Shown piece after piece: positions 13,758 through 26,800 of a stretch of 64,000 bases of DNA. Under the pieces are notes generated by a model. It saw nothing but the letters and a program-made list of their open reading frames with translations. It did no database searches and was not told where the DNA came from. The position numbers and the translations under genes are program-made. Origin of the DNA: Tetragonia tetragonoides. Lineage: Eukaryota; Streptophyta; Magnoliopsida; Caryophyllales; Aizoaceae. The stretch lies in NCBI GenBank assembly GCA_038025085.1, contig CM076147.1:31656766-31720765 (forward strand). Direction: 5' to 3'. The stretch's first letter is position 1, and each line of letters begins with the position of its first letter.

Positions 13758-13897
13758 CTGGTGCTTGGAGAAGAAGAAAGAGTGAAAAGATGAACTGAGA
13801 AAGTGCTCCCTTCTAAAAAAAACTAGAAAAGAGCGAGTGAGTAGAAGGGGGGTTGGGTTGAGGAGAAAGAAAGAGAGAGATATGAGATGATGGTAGG

Positions 13898-13907
13898 GTT
13901 TATAGTT
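13898..13907 (-). promoter_or_regulatory. TATA-like box and telo-like motif for ATP synthase g gene
   Basis: On the minus strand the sequence reads actataaaccctacc, a TATA-like core overlapping an aaaccctac telo-like motif, about 140 bp upstream of the 5'UTR splice donor. Distance and CT-rich downstream leader fit a plant core promoter, but no transcript evidence is visible. Confidence 0.35.
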
Positions 13908-13909
13908 TA

Positions 13910-15680
13910 TACGACCTTGTAATTTGTAATTTGTAATTTGTAATTTAGGGGATTGCGGACCCGGTTTACTCACCAATCATATTTCATCATAAAAAGATTT
14001 TTGAGGGAAACATTGTAAAATTATTTTTGTTTTTTGAGATATCTCATTTAAGGGAATATATATACATATAAGTTTGAGACTTCATTATTTACTTTTTAAT
14101 CAAAATTTGAGATTATTTTATAAAGTTGTTTCAAGAGGAAAATACGTATTCTAACATCATGAGTCTAATATCGATGTAAAAAAATTTCAATTTGAATGTT
14201 ATATTAACTTGTTTGAGGAATTTGTATTCAAATAAGAAAATATTAGAAAATTGACTAATATAATTAAATAAATGAGTGATGTTTACATATTGGTAACTCA
14301 GGTAAATATATAAAAGTGGGGTCATCAAAAATATATAATATTGGAGTGGTTATATGTCATACTAAAAGTTTACTGAAATATTATAAATTAGTACCGCACA
14401 AAGAATATACCTTACATATCAGTGTTATACCTTAAAAGAGTAGTGCGTTTGGTTTGAGGCCATGGCAAAGGTCATGACTTCAATTTCAAGGTCATGGCAA
14501 AACCTCTTTATTGAACCTGACAAAAAATGTATCTTAGTTGGCTTGCCCGATATATGTAGTTTACAAGCTTATTTATCCAATACACCCTCAAAGATTAGCG
14601 GTTGCGGATTTCTCGTATAAAAAATAACAAATAATTGTGATATCTTTTTTTCTCATACTAGTGTTATGTAACACCAAAGATATTATATAGCATGTTCATC
14701 CATAACACCAAGCATTTTCATCCATCTGAGCTTGGGGTGATAGCACAGACTCGCAGTGATGGCGTGATGCATCCCCTACTTGTTCCTATCAATGATCTAA
14801 ATTCAAGTCTCATTTCTAACAAAATTGGGAATAACTTTAACGTTCAAAAAGCATTTTCATCCATCTATTGACCATGTAACGAGAGGTGATTTGGTTAAGT
14901 AACTATATCTATTAAAGTTAAGACATTTTGCTTCAAGGTTGAGTTATCGACTTGAGTTTTTCTTCTTCCATAAGATCCATTAATTTGATTCTTTCCTAAT
15001 CCCATTAAATTTTTTTTTTTTTTTTTGAGGGATTACTCCCATTTAATTTGTTAAAACCAAACATTTAAATTCAGACATAACCTTAGGAGAGAATACAATT
15101 TTGACTTTTAAGCGCATTATCTTTAGCTGTGAAGTCTTAGCCTTTGCCTAAAGTCAAATACTCCAGGCAAGATCAGAATTGCAACCTGCCCAATGCACTC
15201 TTCTCCGGTTCTCCCCAATAATACTCCTGGATGAATTGTGGGCTAAGTGTGAGTGTGTGACAAGGCATTTTCCATTGGAATCAAATGGAAAATTATGCCA
15301 TGTTTCAATTGAACTGAACTGAAAAGAAAATCAAGAGCACTCAGAATGAGCATTTGCTGTTGAATCCTTGAAAATTAAGTACTAGTACTAAACAATAAAT
15401 GTCGAGTTTCGGAAACCTCGGGAAAACAATTCTAACGATGCAGTACATGTCTGCTGAGGCGCTGAATGATACCTGGTTCTCAACCAAAATAGTAAGCAAA
15501 GACTGACAAGAACAAGAAACATAATAAAGAAATGAAAACAGGCAAGTCATTATCATACAAGAAGCTATAACATCTACGATTATCTCCAAAATTTAAGAGC
15601 GGAACAAATATATTTAAGATTCCTAAACTAAAACACTACGCAACTTCCCGATTCCTCATCGTCACCTTAGACACAGATCA
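13910..15680. other. Intergenic region between ATP synthase g and KH genes
   Basis: AT-rich. Contains a tandem aatttgtaatttgt repeat (about 13920-13946), a SINE-like insertion with an 18-bp TSD (14728-14848), and the 3'UTR of the KH gene at the right edge. No coding exon recognised. Confidence 0.6.
14728..14848 (+). mobile_element. Short SINE-like insertion with 18-bp target-site duplication
   Basis: The 18-bp sequence aagcattttcatccatct occurs at 14710-14727 and again, identically, at 14849-14866, bracketing 121 bp. The insert has an RNA polymerase III A-box-like start (gcttggggtgatagcaca) and a weak B-box-like stretch (aattcaagtctca). Perfect long duplications of this size are typical of LINE-mobilised SINEs. 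There is no long poly(A) tail, only a short A run at the 3' junction. Confidence 0.65.
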
Positions 15681-18600
15681 CTAACTCTCGGGTGATGTTT
15701 TGGCAGCCCCACTTGGCTGAGCAGCAGGCTGGGAATCAAGAGCAGGTACAGAAGCAGCTCCAGCTACATTGCCATCAGTTGGGTAAGCAGGGGCTTGGGA
15801 ATAAGCAGCTCCGTAGTACGCCTGTGGTTGCCCATAGCTTGGGGGGGTCACTGGAGGGGCACCATAAGGCGGAGCATAAGCACCTGACTGAGCTGTTGCA
15901 CCTCCATAAGCAGCAGTAGCAGCTGCGGGAGCACGTGGTGCCCCAGCATCAGGTTGACCATAACCAGACTGAGCAGGTGGCTGAGAGGGTGGGTATCCTG
16001 GCTGACTAGGAGAAGGTTGGGCGTACCCACCCCCTTGGGAAGGTGATTGCTGAGGCTGCCCATATGCTTGTGGATTTGGAGGAGTCCTCTGGCCCTGAGG
16101 TTGCCCATAGCCAGCACCATAGCCAGCCTGAGAGGTTGGTGGCATTCCATAACCAGCCTGATTAGCACCATGAGTTGGATATGCAGCGTTAGGGTTTGGG
16201 CTAGGCTGCCCTGTGTACCCCTGTTGAGTAGGGGGCACTTGGCCAGTTTCACCTTGGGTGCCATATGAAGGAGGATGGCCATCTTGGGGAGGGTTTGTCA
16301 CATTTCCATAACCATGCTGCTGATCGTACCCAGATTGAGGATTTGCAGGTGGCTGGCCATAACCAGGTTGAGCAGGTGGGGCCTGGTATCCACCCCCATA
16401 CCCATCTTGAGAATACCCTTGTTGGCCATATCCTCCAGATGTTGGTGGCTGATTGTAGTTGTAACCTGAAGCATCAGTCTGTGCACTAGCTGGTTGCTGC
16501 TGCTGAGGTTGGGTCTGCTGGCCATAATAATCATACCCAGCGCCCTGAGGAGCCTGCTGGCTTTGCGGGCCACTTGACTGGTCCCAGTTTTGGGTGTACC
16601 CACCGGGTGTCGGTTGAGGAGGATACCCAGAGTATGGTGGCTGAGACATATTGTACTGAGATGAAGCACCAGGGTATGATCCGGGCTGTTGCATGTATCC
16701 ATAACTACCAGGTTGCTGCCCTTGAGAGGGTTGAGGAGCCCAACTTTGAGGTTGTGTTTGGTACCCTTGCTGAGGATATGCTCCAGACATTGCCGGATTT
16801 CTAAGGCGATTCTGCAAAGAATTGATATTCCCATATAAACTGAGGTAACTTCTAGCATCTGCTGCTAGCATGTGAAAGGAAAAGCACACATGGATGCATA
16901 TATAGACCCAAAATAGAGACACAAAAATACAATATAAGGCATAATAGAGAATTAACATCATAGACGGTAAGGTCAAAAAACAACAATTACATAGAGCAAT
17001 ATGGTGAATAAAATGAGTATAAGGTAAGGCCAAATACAACATTAAAGTATATTCTGAATAACATATTAAATAGCAAGTTTATGTACCTACACAAGGATTT
17101 AGAATTGAGAGAGGGTTTAGACGCCTACATACCGTACCGGTTTGTGGAAGTATTGAATTACTCCAGCAGTTGCCCAACCTCTCCCTATCCAAAGTGAAAG
17201 GGTACAAGCAATACATACAGGCTATGCAAAATACTAACATAAAAAGCAAATAGGTATTGTCATCACTAACCTATAGTAATACTAAATGGAAACCATACTC
17301 AATAGAGGCCAAAAATGACTTAACTGAGGAGAGCCAACTATGAAGGAGAGCCAATAGGAGCAAAATTTTATTTTCTGAAGCAACAGAAGATATACTAACA
17401 AGGTAATAATCAAGGTTGGGCCTTCATGTGTTAGAGGAGCATATATTATTTATAATATATGAAAAGTGAAAGTAGTTTAACGTCACAAATAACAAAAGAA
17501 AGAGGATAAAAGTGACAGATGATAGAAGTCAAAAACTTGTACTTTCAAGATTTGATTACTCAAAAAGATGATTATATAGGTGTGAATCTTTGTGTGAGAA
17601 ACATAACTGCAGGATTAATATTACAGGTTTGGTCACTGACAACAAGTCTCTCTTCTCTTCAGACCATACTTTTCCAAGAGCATTAGTAAACAAAAGACCC
17701 AGAGAGCTTTGCACAAGGATAGTATTTATTCATATATGTCAGAGTAGACTAATAGACAAGGCAGCAGTATCCCCCACATAGACTGCAACTCTGTTGGCTG
17801 TAAAAGATGACATCAGATGACAACCTCATAGTTTTGCCAGATCAACAGCACTGGAGTATAATAGGACAGTACACCATGAGGCAGGACAAAATTCTATGCC
17901 AATGATACTCATGCTGCTGATCACCAAATCAAAGCTATGTAAACAAGGAAACCTCAAAAAAGCAGACCCATCAATTCTTTCTATAAAATGACACTATTGC
18001 TTGAGGACCAATTTAAGAACCATACCAGAACCATGCTGCAGAAAATACCAGCACTGGCATGTTTAGTGCCATCAATACACCACCATCCCCACAAAGAGTT
18101 CCCAATAACAGTCAGTTAAAAGTTAGCAGCTAGTCACCACTGCAAAGACTAGGACATGCTATAATCAATTAAACCTTGCACATCCAACCCAGTATAACCA
18201 CTGTGGTATTAGTCTCCGAAACAAATACGCGCAAAATCAGATATTTATCTCTAGATCGAACTTATAAATGCAGTGCTATAATTTGAGACATGACAATCTG
18301 CTATAACTTGTCTCAGAAACTATAAATCCATGAAACCATCACAGCTACCACTACTACTTACAGAAATACAGAAGTAGCTTCCTGATACATGTTTCACAAG
18401 CAGTCCTTCAGAAGTGGAATATGCCAACGAAATCCTTGAAACTAATCTGTCTCACAGCATTGCTCAAACAATACAGTATATAGGGTGGGCCACAGCTAAA
18501 TGGTGACAACTAAGTATCATCTATAGTAAAAGACTAACGGCTAGAAACCATTGGACTTCACTCTGCAAACCTTTGCATAATAATGTCAACTATCCACCAA

Positions 18601-21600
18601 CATCATCTAAAAAGTAGCACACCAAAATAACAGCTATAATAGGTTGCCCCGTTGATGACCCAAGAGATACATATTATCCATGCATTATCTCATTTAGGAA
18701 CGAAACTTCATGAAACAGGGCTGAGTGATAGATTATTATAAAACTCTAAAAAGGGAAAGATATAGGACATATTAAGGTTACAATATATTGTTGTCATGTC
18801 TAAAGGCCACTGTATGACAGGACAATAAACTTATTATAGACGAGAGCGGCAGTGAGCATAAAATAGAGCAGCTCAATCATAATGTAACCCCCTTTAGAAA
18901 AGAGACATCTTTATTGAAACGGCATGGCGTTAGCAAAGTAAATCAATTGCGGAAGTACCAAAGCCAATTAATGAAGAGTGAACTCCATCAAGTGCAAAGA
19001 GAGGCGTTATTCCACGGTAAATAGCATCTAAATTTTCACATTATAATACCTATTAGACTGCATAATCTCCTTACGTATAAATAAACTACAGCACTATCAT
19101 GCAGACAGACCATGTATATATACAGCAACAGCATAACATAGTAAGCAGGCAGGCAGTTAATAGGAGAAGTGAATTCAAACACTATTTTCCATCCTTATCA
19201 TATTACCAGCCTATAGCAAAGAACAAGGTGAACACAAACAAGGAATTGTGATATATGATTATTCAAATCCCCCCACAAATTCCGATCAACGCCAACCATA
19301 TGATAATACTTCGCCACTAAGCATACCATGACAGTACATACCTCAATGACTTCATTGACCATCTGTTTTGCAATCTCAATTTGTTCACTCGAACCATCAA
19401 TCTGCACTGTTCTTTCATTTGACATGTCACCAGGGGGCGGATGCAAAGGTATCACCTACAGTTAAATCAAATATGATAAAAAAAATTGTAAATTAAATCA
19501 ATAGCAAAACATGAGTAACTGAATAAATACTTAATGGTAAAGACAAGCAAGATAACAAATGCAAGGAAGGAACAAATAGCCAATATCAATTCCTACTTAA
19601 CCTCTAGAGTAAAATCTACAGACAAATTCAAATTCAACAACCAACCTGCACTCTTGCTCCTGACCTAGCCTGTATGTTCTTAATAGTCTCACCTCCTTTT
19701 CCAATCACCAACCCAACCTGAAAAAGAAGTAAACCGTCATCGACTATTGCCAAACAAATATCACAATTTTGCCTGGCCAACAAGAAAAATGAGTGTACCT
19801 TGTTGTTCGGGACCTTCATAGCAAATTGTTCAGACGCTGATCCCCCAGTTACCCTCCTTGAAACAGACCCAGGACCTCCAGTATCAGCCTGGAATTAAAA
19901 ATCATCATGTACTCTTCAAGAAATATATCATGACCACATTTTTCCAAAGATAAATTTTATGACCAAACAAATACTACAACAGAACATAAAAGTTTGAATA
20001 TTCCAATTGCACACTGCAGATACCAACAGGTAGTTACCAGTTAGGAATTAGGATGAGCATGCATCCATGAGTTGAAACTCTGAAACCTTACCTCAGCCAA
20101 GACCTCATTAATAAGTTGCTCTGCCTTTGCGATTTGATCTTGATTACCCATTAGCTCCACAATTCTATGGGGCAAACTTGGGTCATGATCTGCGTCCCTA
20201 GTGACTTGGATTTTTGCTCCAGACTGGATCTGGAGGTATTTAATTGTCTCCCCGGCTTTACCAATGATAACACCAACCCGCCCATTGGGTATTTCAATCT
20301 TTTTGTTACCAGCATAGCTATGTGATACCGGAAACGATGTTGTGCTTCCAACTGGGATGTTTGAGCCCAGAGGCTTCTGATCTGTAGTAGACAAAACAGA
20401 TGTAAACATACTGCAAATTCAACCCCATAACACATACATAAATTATCAAAAATTGATTACCAAACCCAATTACAAAGACAAAAAAAACCAACTAAACCGA
20501 AAAAAATCAAGAGAAGTAAGATTAGATTAAACTCCCAAGATATGCCGAGATCTGAGATGGCCAAACATATTGGATGAAGAAATACGCTTTGGTGCATCTA
20601 GTAGACCTCCTCCCTTTCTCCGCAAGATGGTTGAACGCATACAATGACATCAAGAAATCATCTCTTTTTTTACTCAATAAGTTCAGTTAAATGCTCTTAG
20701 TTTTACTATTTCCTTTTATTCATTTCTATCTGCAAGTATTTTTTTCTCCACCTTGTGAACAAAGAACACGTCAGCAGAGGTGAAATTCCCGACAGAGTTA
20801 AATTAATTCTGCTTCATGACCAACTTAAAAATTAAAACACCATTAACTCGCTAATTCCTTCATCTTGTTTCTATAAGCCTTTTACTCTTTCACACTTTAA
20901 TAAAGACCTAAAGTCAATAGTTTTCCCACTTTTTAGGTGGGTAAACCAGTGGAATACTAAAAGTCGAAACAAACACAAATGTTTTCAAAAGTTCCCAACA
21001 GTCGTAGTAAAATTCTACTATAAAACCAATTGTTCATATACTTTAACCTAATTTCCCTCTTTAAATTGCATAACCTAATTTCTAGTGGAACAAATTCTTT
21101 CACTAGACTTAGTATGACATATAACAATCCAAGCACAAAGACTAGAGCAGAAGAAAAATCTTGAATCAATTAAGTACTTAGTGAATTTTGGAAAGTTTTC
21201 AAGAAGTGGAACTTATAAGTCGAGTTCTCGAAAGTTTTAGTGAAATTCTGTAACACCAATGGTTCACACAGTTAACCTAATTTTCCTCGTCATTGCATTA
21301 CCACACATAGAGCTCTTTCACTGGAACATCGTAAGTTCGTAACAATACAAGCACAAAACAAATCTTGACTGTTCAGATCACAATTAAATTGAAACTTAAA
21401 CTTCATGAGTCATGAATTAATTAGACAATTAAACAAATAAACCCTAAACCTGTAAGAAAACTAAATAATGACCTAAAAAGCGAAAAGTCTAACCTGCGAG
21501 TGCGTTATAACCGCCATTATCGACCTTAGTTCGCTTAGCTTCAGCGTTCAAAGCACGATTAGCGATCTCCTGAAGCCTTTGCTTAGTGAGTTCAAACTCG

Positions 21601-21770
21601 TTCATTGGTGGTGGAACGCTGTTAAACGACGCCGTTTGAGAAGGGACATCGGCATCGGTGGGTGCAATTGGGCCGGAAGAGAATCCGGTTTTGCGGCGTG
21701 GTGGCGGTGGTGGTGATGTCTCTTCCTCGTATTTCCTCTTTTGTGTCTCGTATTGAGCTTCGTCCGCCAT
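15681..21770 (-). CDS. KH-domain RNA-binding protein, FUBP-like, with P/Q/G/Y-rich tail, 657 aa
   Basis: Probable single-stranded nucleic-acid binding protein of the plant far-upstream-element-binding-protein-like group. Exons (minus): 21494-21770, 20092-20381, 19799-19888, 19646-19717, 19342-19455, 15681-16811; phases close exactly. The N-terminus (1-92) is charged, with KRKYEEE and [10 protein letters not shown]1 spans ~119-188 with GxxG loop GKAG (133-136). KH2 spans ~213-281, spread over three small exons, with loop GKGG (225-228) and a PLHPPPGD insert. Residues 282-657, all in the last exon, are low complexity: repeated [15 protein letters not shown] and GYGQP units, ending KTSPES. A tail of this kind is prion-like and may drive condensate formation (inference). 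A 2.5-kb intron precedes the tail exon. The first acceptor of exon 2 was set at ctactacag|atcag because the upstream alternative breaks the frame. The target RNAs are unknown. Confidence 0.92.
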
Positions 21771-21911
21771 TGTTGGTGTCTGAAGTTGGAGAGAGAGAGA
21801 CACTGAAGATGAGGAATTGAGAGGAGAGAGAGAATGAGAGAGTAAAACCCTAGAGGACACCGGCGACTCGAGAGACTCTTTGGGGATATGATACGACTGT
21901 TTGCCTTTCGG

Positions 21912-21918
21912 TTTTATA
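21912..21918 (-). promoter_or_regulatory. Candidate TATA box of the KH-domain gene
   Basis: Minus-strand tataaaa lies 142 bp upstream of the ATG (21770) and is followed by a CT/GA-rich leader. Spacing would place transcription start near 21885. Motif-based only. Confidence 0.45.
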
Positions 21919-21929
21919 TGTGGTGCTAA

Positions 21930-23890
21930 TTCAGTGTTCCAATCGGTTCGGTTTTCTCTTCCCTTTTTTTTTCTTTTGTCTTTTTTTCTTCTTTTTACTA
22001 ATGCTTTTGTTTCTTTTAGCGGGCTTAAGGGTTGGTTTTTTTTTTTTCTGGGTGCAAGTGAATAACGATCGAAGTATCTCCGTTATGTTATATTCGGACT
22101 CTCATATTCAACCGCGAACATATCAGACTAATTGAACAATCAATGTAAGCATTGGCCCCGTCAATATAACACCAACAATGGACTAGTATAGTTCCTAAAA
22201 GTCAGTAGACATAAGGCATGGGAGGAATGAGGATTCGAATCCATGACCTTGACTTACCAAACCACTTGGGAGTAAAATTGGAACCACTAGACCACCATCC
22301 TTGTTGGTTGTTAGTTTAGTGGGGGCTAGCAAGATTCGAACTCTGGTTGACACTTAGGGCATCGAATAAATTCCCACTAGACTATACTAAGTCTGGTTAG
22401 GAGTATCTATTTAGGGAGGTGTAGGGTTGTCAATATTTAGACTTTGTTATACTCATTAATTTTACTTAAATTCAGTTTAGTTTAGTTCGCTTCACTTCAC
22501 TTTCGTTCATGTGTGCGAAATAAATCTATAATGATACTTATGTCATTGAAAGATTTAAAAAAAAACAAAAAAAACATACTTTTAAAAGAGTATAATGTTG
22601 AATTTGTTTGGATGAGTGTTAAATGGTTGAAGGTCAAGTTAAAGAAAACAGTTCATTTAATTTCATTTCAATTTGGTTCAGTTTTTTCCAATTTTTAAAA
22701 CCCAAAAATTTTGATTTTGTTTTTGTGATGCCCAATTTCCCCTCTCTCTCAAATGCTCACCCCCCTCCGCTCCCCTATCCTCATAGCTAAACCTTCATCT
22801 TTTCTTAAAAACTTAAAACTCAAATATGTACGTAGTAATATAAAATCTTGTTTCACCTTGTAAAATTTTCAAATCTGTTAAATTTTTCTTCAATAGTAAA
22901 AATTATTTTTTGAATTGCCTAAGGATGACATAACTTTTGCATTTCTTTCTATTTATCTAAGTTTGTTTTTAAGGAAATGGTTCTTTACTTCTCTCTTTTC
23001 TTTCTTTTTTTTTAAAAAGAAAATGCATAATGTCATGCTTTTATTGAATATTGCAATTTCAATATCAACACTTGCTTGGACGAGCTGCCCTTAGCACAAA
23101 CAAACCCTTGCCTATGCGTCATAAATCACAGAAAGTATTTATAGACTATTATGATTATTCATAATTTTTAGTTTTAATGTAGTTTTACCGAACACAAAAA
23201 CTTCTATATACGGTTTTTCTGTCACTTTTGGTTACGGAAATCACTTTTCAATGAAAACAAGGGTCACTTTTAATAAAATAAGGATACTACTCACCACAAG
23301 TGACCCCATATTTCAAAATAATGACCCCATTTTTCTGTGGGTCGTCCATCACACAAGTGACAAGACTTGCTGTTTATCGAATACATCAATCGAATCAAGA
23401 TTAAATTATTATCTCCACATAGCTAATCTGAGTCCAACACTTGCAGTTGTAGTGGTGTTCGAGAGAGATTGCTAGTCCTAATATTCATGCTCTCACATTT
23501 CAGAAAAGATAGAAACAGGCAACAAATTAGGAAGCACATGTAAATACAACATTACATATTTCTTTATTTGAAATTGAATTCAGAGCTTTCACCCGCAGCT
23601 TGCACGATACAAAACCCAAACAGAGCTTCACTTCAGCCCCAAACAAAAAATATTATAAGATTTTACTTGAAATCTGCTGAAACTGAAGGAACTACAAAAA
23701 AAAGTGTCATCCCATCTTTCAGATACAAATACAACTAACCAACCATATGTGGCCTGGCCAATAGCACAAATTTCACAGGACTTTCTTCAGAAATCATAAA
23801 CATCCCCTGGCCAGGACAAGCTACCATAGTACAAATTATTTTTTCTCACCAAGATGTAGCTAGGTCAAAGGAATAGGAAGCTGAAAGACC
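21930..23890. other. Intergenic region upstream of KH gene / downstream of NDUFS7
   Basis: Contains T-rich runs (21965-22045), two adjacent tRNA-like heads on the minus strand (22232-22395), AT-rich DNA, and from about 23540 the likely 3'UTR of the complex I gene. No coding exon recognised. Confidence 0.6.
22232..22395 (-). mobile_element. Two tRNA-like SINE heads in tandem
   Basis: On the minus strand, 22300 to 22232 reads ggatggtggtctagtggttcc (A-box-like) followed about 45 bp later by ggattcgaatcc (B-box-like). Immediately upstream, 22395 to 22325 repeats the pattern with agtatagtctagtggg then gagttcgaatctt. Each pair has the spacing of a tRNA-derived pol III promoter. Neither folds convincingly as a functional tRNA by eye, and no poly(A) tail or TSD was found, so these are probably SINE remnants. 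Confidence 0.45.
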
Positions 23891-26800
23891 TCACTTGGTC
23901 CACCAGTGAAGGAAATCCTTACGCCTGTTTATTTTCTTCTGTAGCTGCAGAATACCATAAAGCAAGGCCTCAGCTGTTGGTGGGCAACCTGGGACATAGA
24001 TATCCACGGGCACAATCCTGTCACAGCCTCGGACAACAGAGTAGGAGTAGTGGTAGTATCCGCCTCCATTAGCGCAGCTTCCCATAGATATAACCCACCT
24101 AGGTTCAGGCATCTGATCATAAACCCTGTAAAATTTCAAAACATCAGTCCTTCTGGCATTTGGGGAAGCAAATATACACAGATCAAGATAATAAGATTTA
24201 CAGTCACACAATGGAAGCATACTAATCACCATGCGCACAAGATAATAATACCACTATAACATACAACCCCATATCATAACAAAGGGAAAACCACAACACA
24301 ACATTATCAAACATTTGCTATAATCCATATTGAAAGAGTTACACTGGTAAACTACAAAACTGTGCAACACTCACATCTCTTAAGCCAGTGTTTGATGCTA
24401 ACCTCCACCTTTGCTCACCTTTGATGAGAGCCTCAATGCAACATAACCTCTCATTTAACTCTCTCACCTCTTACCCATCGGCGCTCGGTGGTATTTACTA
24501 TTTAGGATACAAAGTAGTTACAAACCTATCCCATTAGAATAATCCTCCTCATTCATAAGCCATAAATAATTTCTTGTCCAACTATATCCACGTAAGACTG
24601 CAACGCACACAAGAAACACATTTTACCAAAATATACTATCCTCGATACAACTAATATCCTTTCAATTGTGTGAAAGAGGCAGTAATACAAATCATCCACA
24701 AAGGCATCTCATCCACCTTATGGAAATTCTTTCTTGTACGTAGTAAATAGTAACAAAGCTGATCTAATACGCTAAGGTGGTGTTTACTAGCTTGCAATCA
24801 ACTTCAATGCAATGCAATCATTTTTTAGAGTAAACGTGTGGTGAAAAAGGAAGAAGGGGGTGAAAATAGATAGGAAAAATGAGTTTGATTACACCATCAA
24901 AAGTAATCACCATTACATTGGAAAAATTGAGCAATTGTGATTACATTAGATAATGCAATCAACCCCACTTTTTCCATCCCTCTCATCCCACTCCTTCACT
25001 TTTCACCCCACATATATTATATAAATTGATTGCATTGCATTTGATTGTAAGTAAGTAAACGAGCCCTAAGAGAGCAAAAGGATTGGGGGGGGGGGGGAGG
25101 TGGGCAGAGGAGGCTAAGAACCCACAATCTTATTTAGATATGGATATTTTTATTAATGAAGAAGTGTAGAAGTATAAAAGTGAGTGTGCACAGCCCAACG
25201 ACTCACAGATTATTGATGAGAATGCCACCATCACACACATAACAGCGCTATTGATGCATGGGAGGTTTATGTCCCTCCCAAGTCTTACAAAAGTAATCAC
25301 ATAAGCTGATATCTCCACTAAATGATCATTTGTCTGGACATGACATAGTACACCAGACTGTATTGAACTTCATACAGATAGAATCCGTACTCATGTCATG
25401 TGGGCTTTTGTAGAGAACCCATGCACCAGCCTCCTCTCTTCCTCCATGTCTCATGACAACACATTTGTTCCAAGAGCTTGGATGGTTTTTTCTTTGTTTT
25501 GAAGCAAACAATAGAGCAACACATAGTTATACTCCATCAATGTACAAAATCCAAAAAGAAACAGATATCACTTCTTTTTTAAAAGCAAAACACACAACAC
25601 CAAACCCTTTTCAACACTCCTTAGAAAATCCAAACACCTAAGCATCTTTAAACAAACAGACCAAACATACCTTTCAAAATACTAATCCCGAATCCCAGTA
25701 GACAGGTGTATGAAGACCTTTAGTATACCACTAGGCCAAATAAAGACCATGGCACTTAGCAGATCTTACAAGGAATAGCACTACGATACCAAGCAAGTGT
25801 CAAACTTAGGTATAGATCTAAGAATTTGACATGGGAAATTTTTAATTTGAAGATAGGGGGCACATTTTAAAGTGTCTGAATTTTAAATATGGATATGAGG
25901 AAACGGAAAGTCAAACTATTTGCATGGTTAAAAAGGGATGCATGTGAAGCTCTTAAATAACATCAATAGTGTACTGTTAGACAGTTGGTCAAGTTAATAA
26001 GACTGTGCTCAGTATAAGCTTATTGGGTAGTGCTTAGTAATTTGACTCGGGCAAACACTACTAGTTTTTCTTTTTAGTGTTCGGTAAACGTTAAACTAGA
26101 TTTTGTGGCTAGATGTTAAGACTTTGGAGTAGAGTTTTAGAAATATATATAGTTAAACAATAGAGCACAACAATCAGTAGTGCAATTTCTCCCACAGTTC
26201 TCATTCCAAGATTACCCCAAGATTACCCTTGGCACCCCTATCCTTTGAAATATGAATATGCTATAAGATCGCATACTCCAACTCCACAGGTGAACGCCTT
26301 TTCATTAATACATTTAAATTAATACTGTGGTTGGTCAAACTTGAGATAATGGTATAATACATATGTCCTTTTACACCATAGCTAATTTCAAACAGTTACA
26401 TACCACTACATGACATCTAAGAGGTAATTGAACAACTAACTACTCGTAAAACAACTAAAACTACTAGCTATTGCCAAGCGGAACCCATATAGTAAGTAGG
26501 CCTTTAACAGGAGAGAAAAGAGACTAGATATTATCACTTTTTTCGCTTATAAACTCTTCTGTACTCATTTCCCTACTCACTTAGGGTCTAGTTAGCTATT
26601 GTAGTAGTCTTAGTTGTTTTACTAGTGGTTAGCTATTTAACTAGCTATTAGTTATCCTGTACTTATGCAGTAGTATGTAGCTATCAGTTGTTTACTTGCC
26701 TAAATGACAATAATATTAGTTAATGCGTTAGTTGATAGATGTAAGAAAACAAGTATCATTGTTTTTTGATTTTATTATTTTAGAACAGCAAACAAGTATT

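Noticed and set aside
13568..13976. Overlapping ORFs at the ATP synthase g leader
   Set aside because: They lie in GA/CT-rich 5'UTR and promoter DNA and show no conserved protein features.
15692..16858. Several long ORFs antisense or out of frame with the KH gene's tail exon
   Set aside because: They are shadows of the low-complexity P/Q/G/Y repeat and have no independent features.
20382..20410. Longer exon 2 of the KH gene starting after ctgaatttgcag
   Set aside because: The phase from exon 1 would shift the KH1 frame; the acceptor at 20382 restores it.
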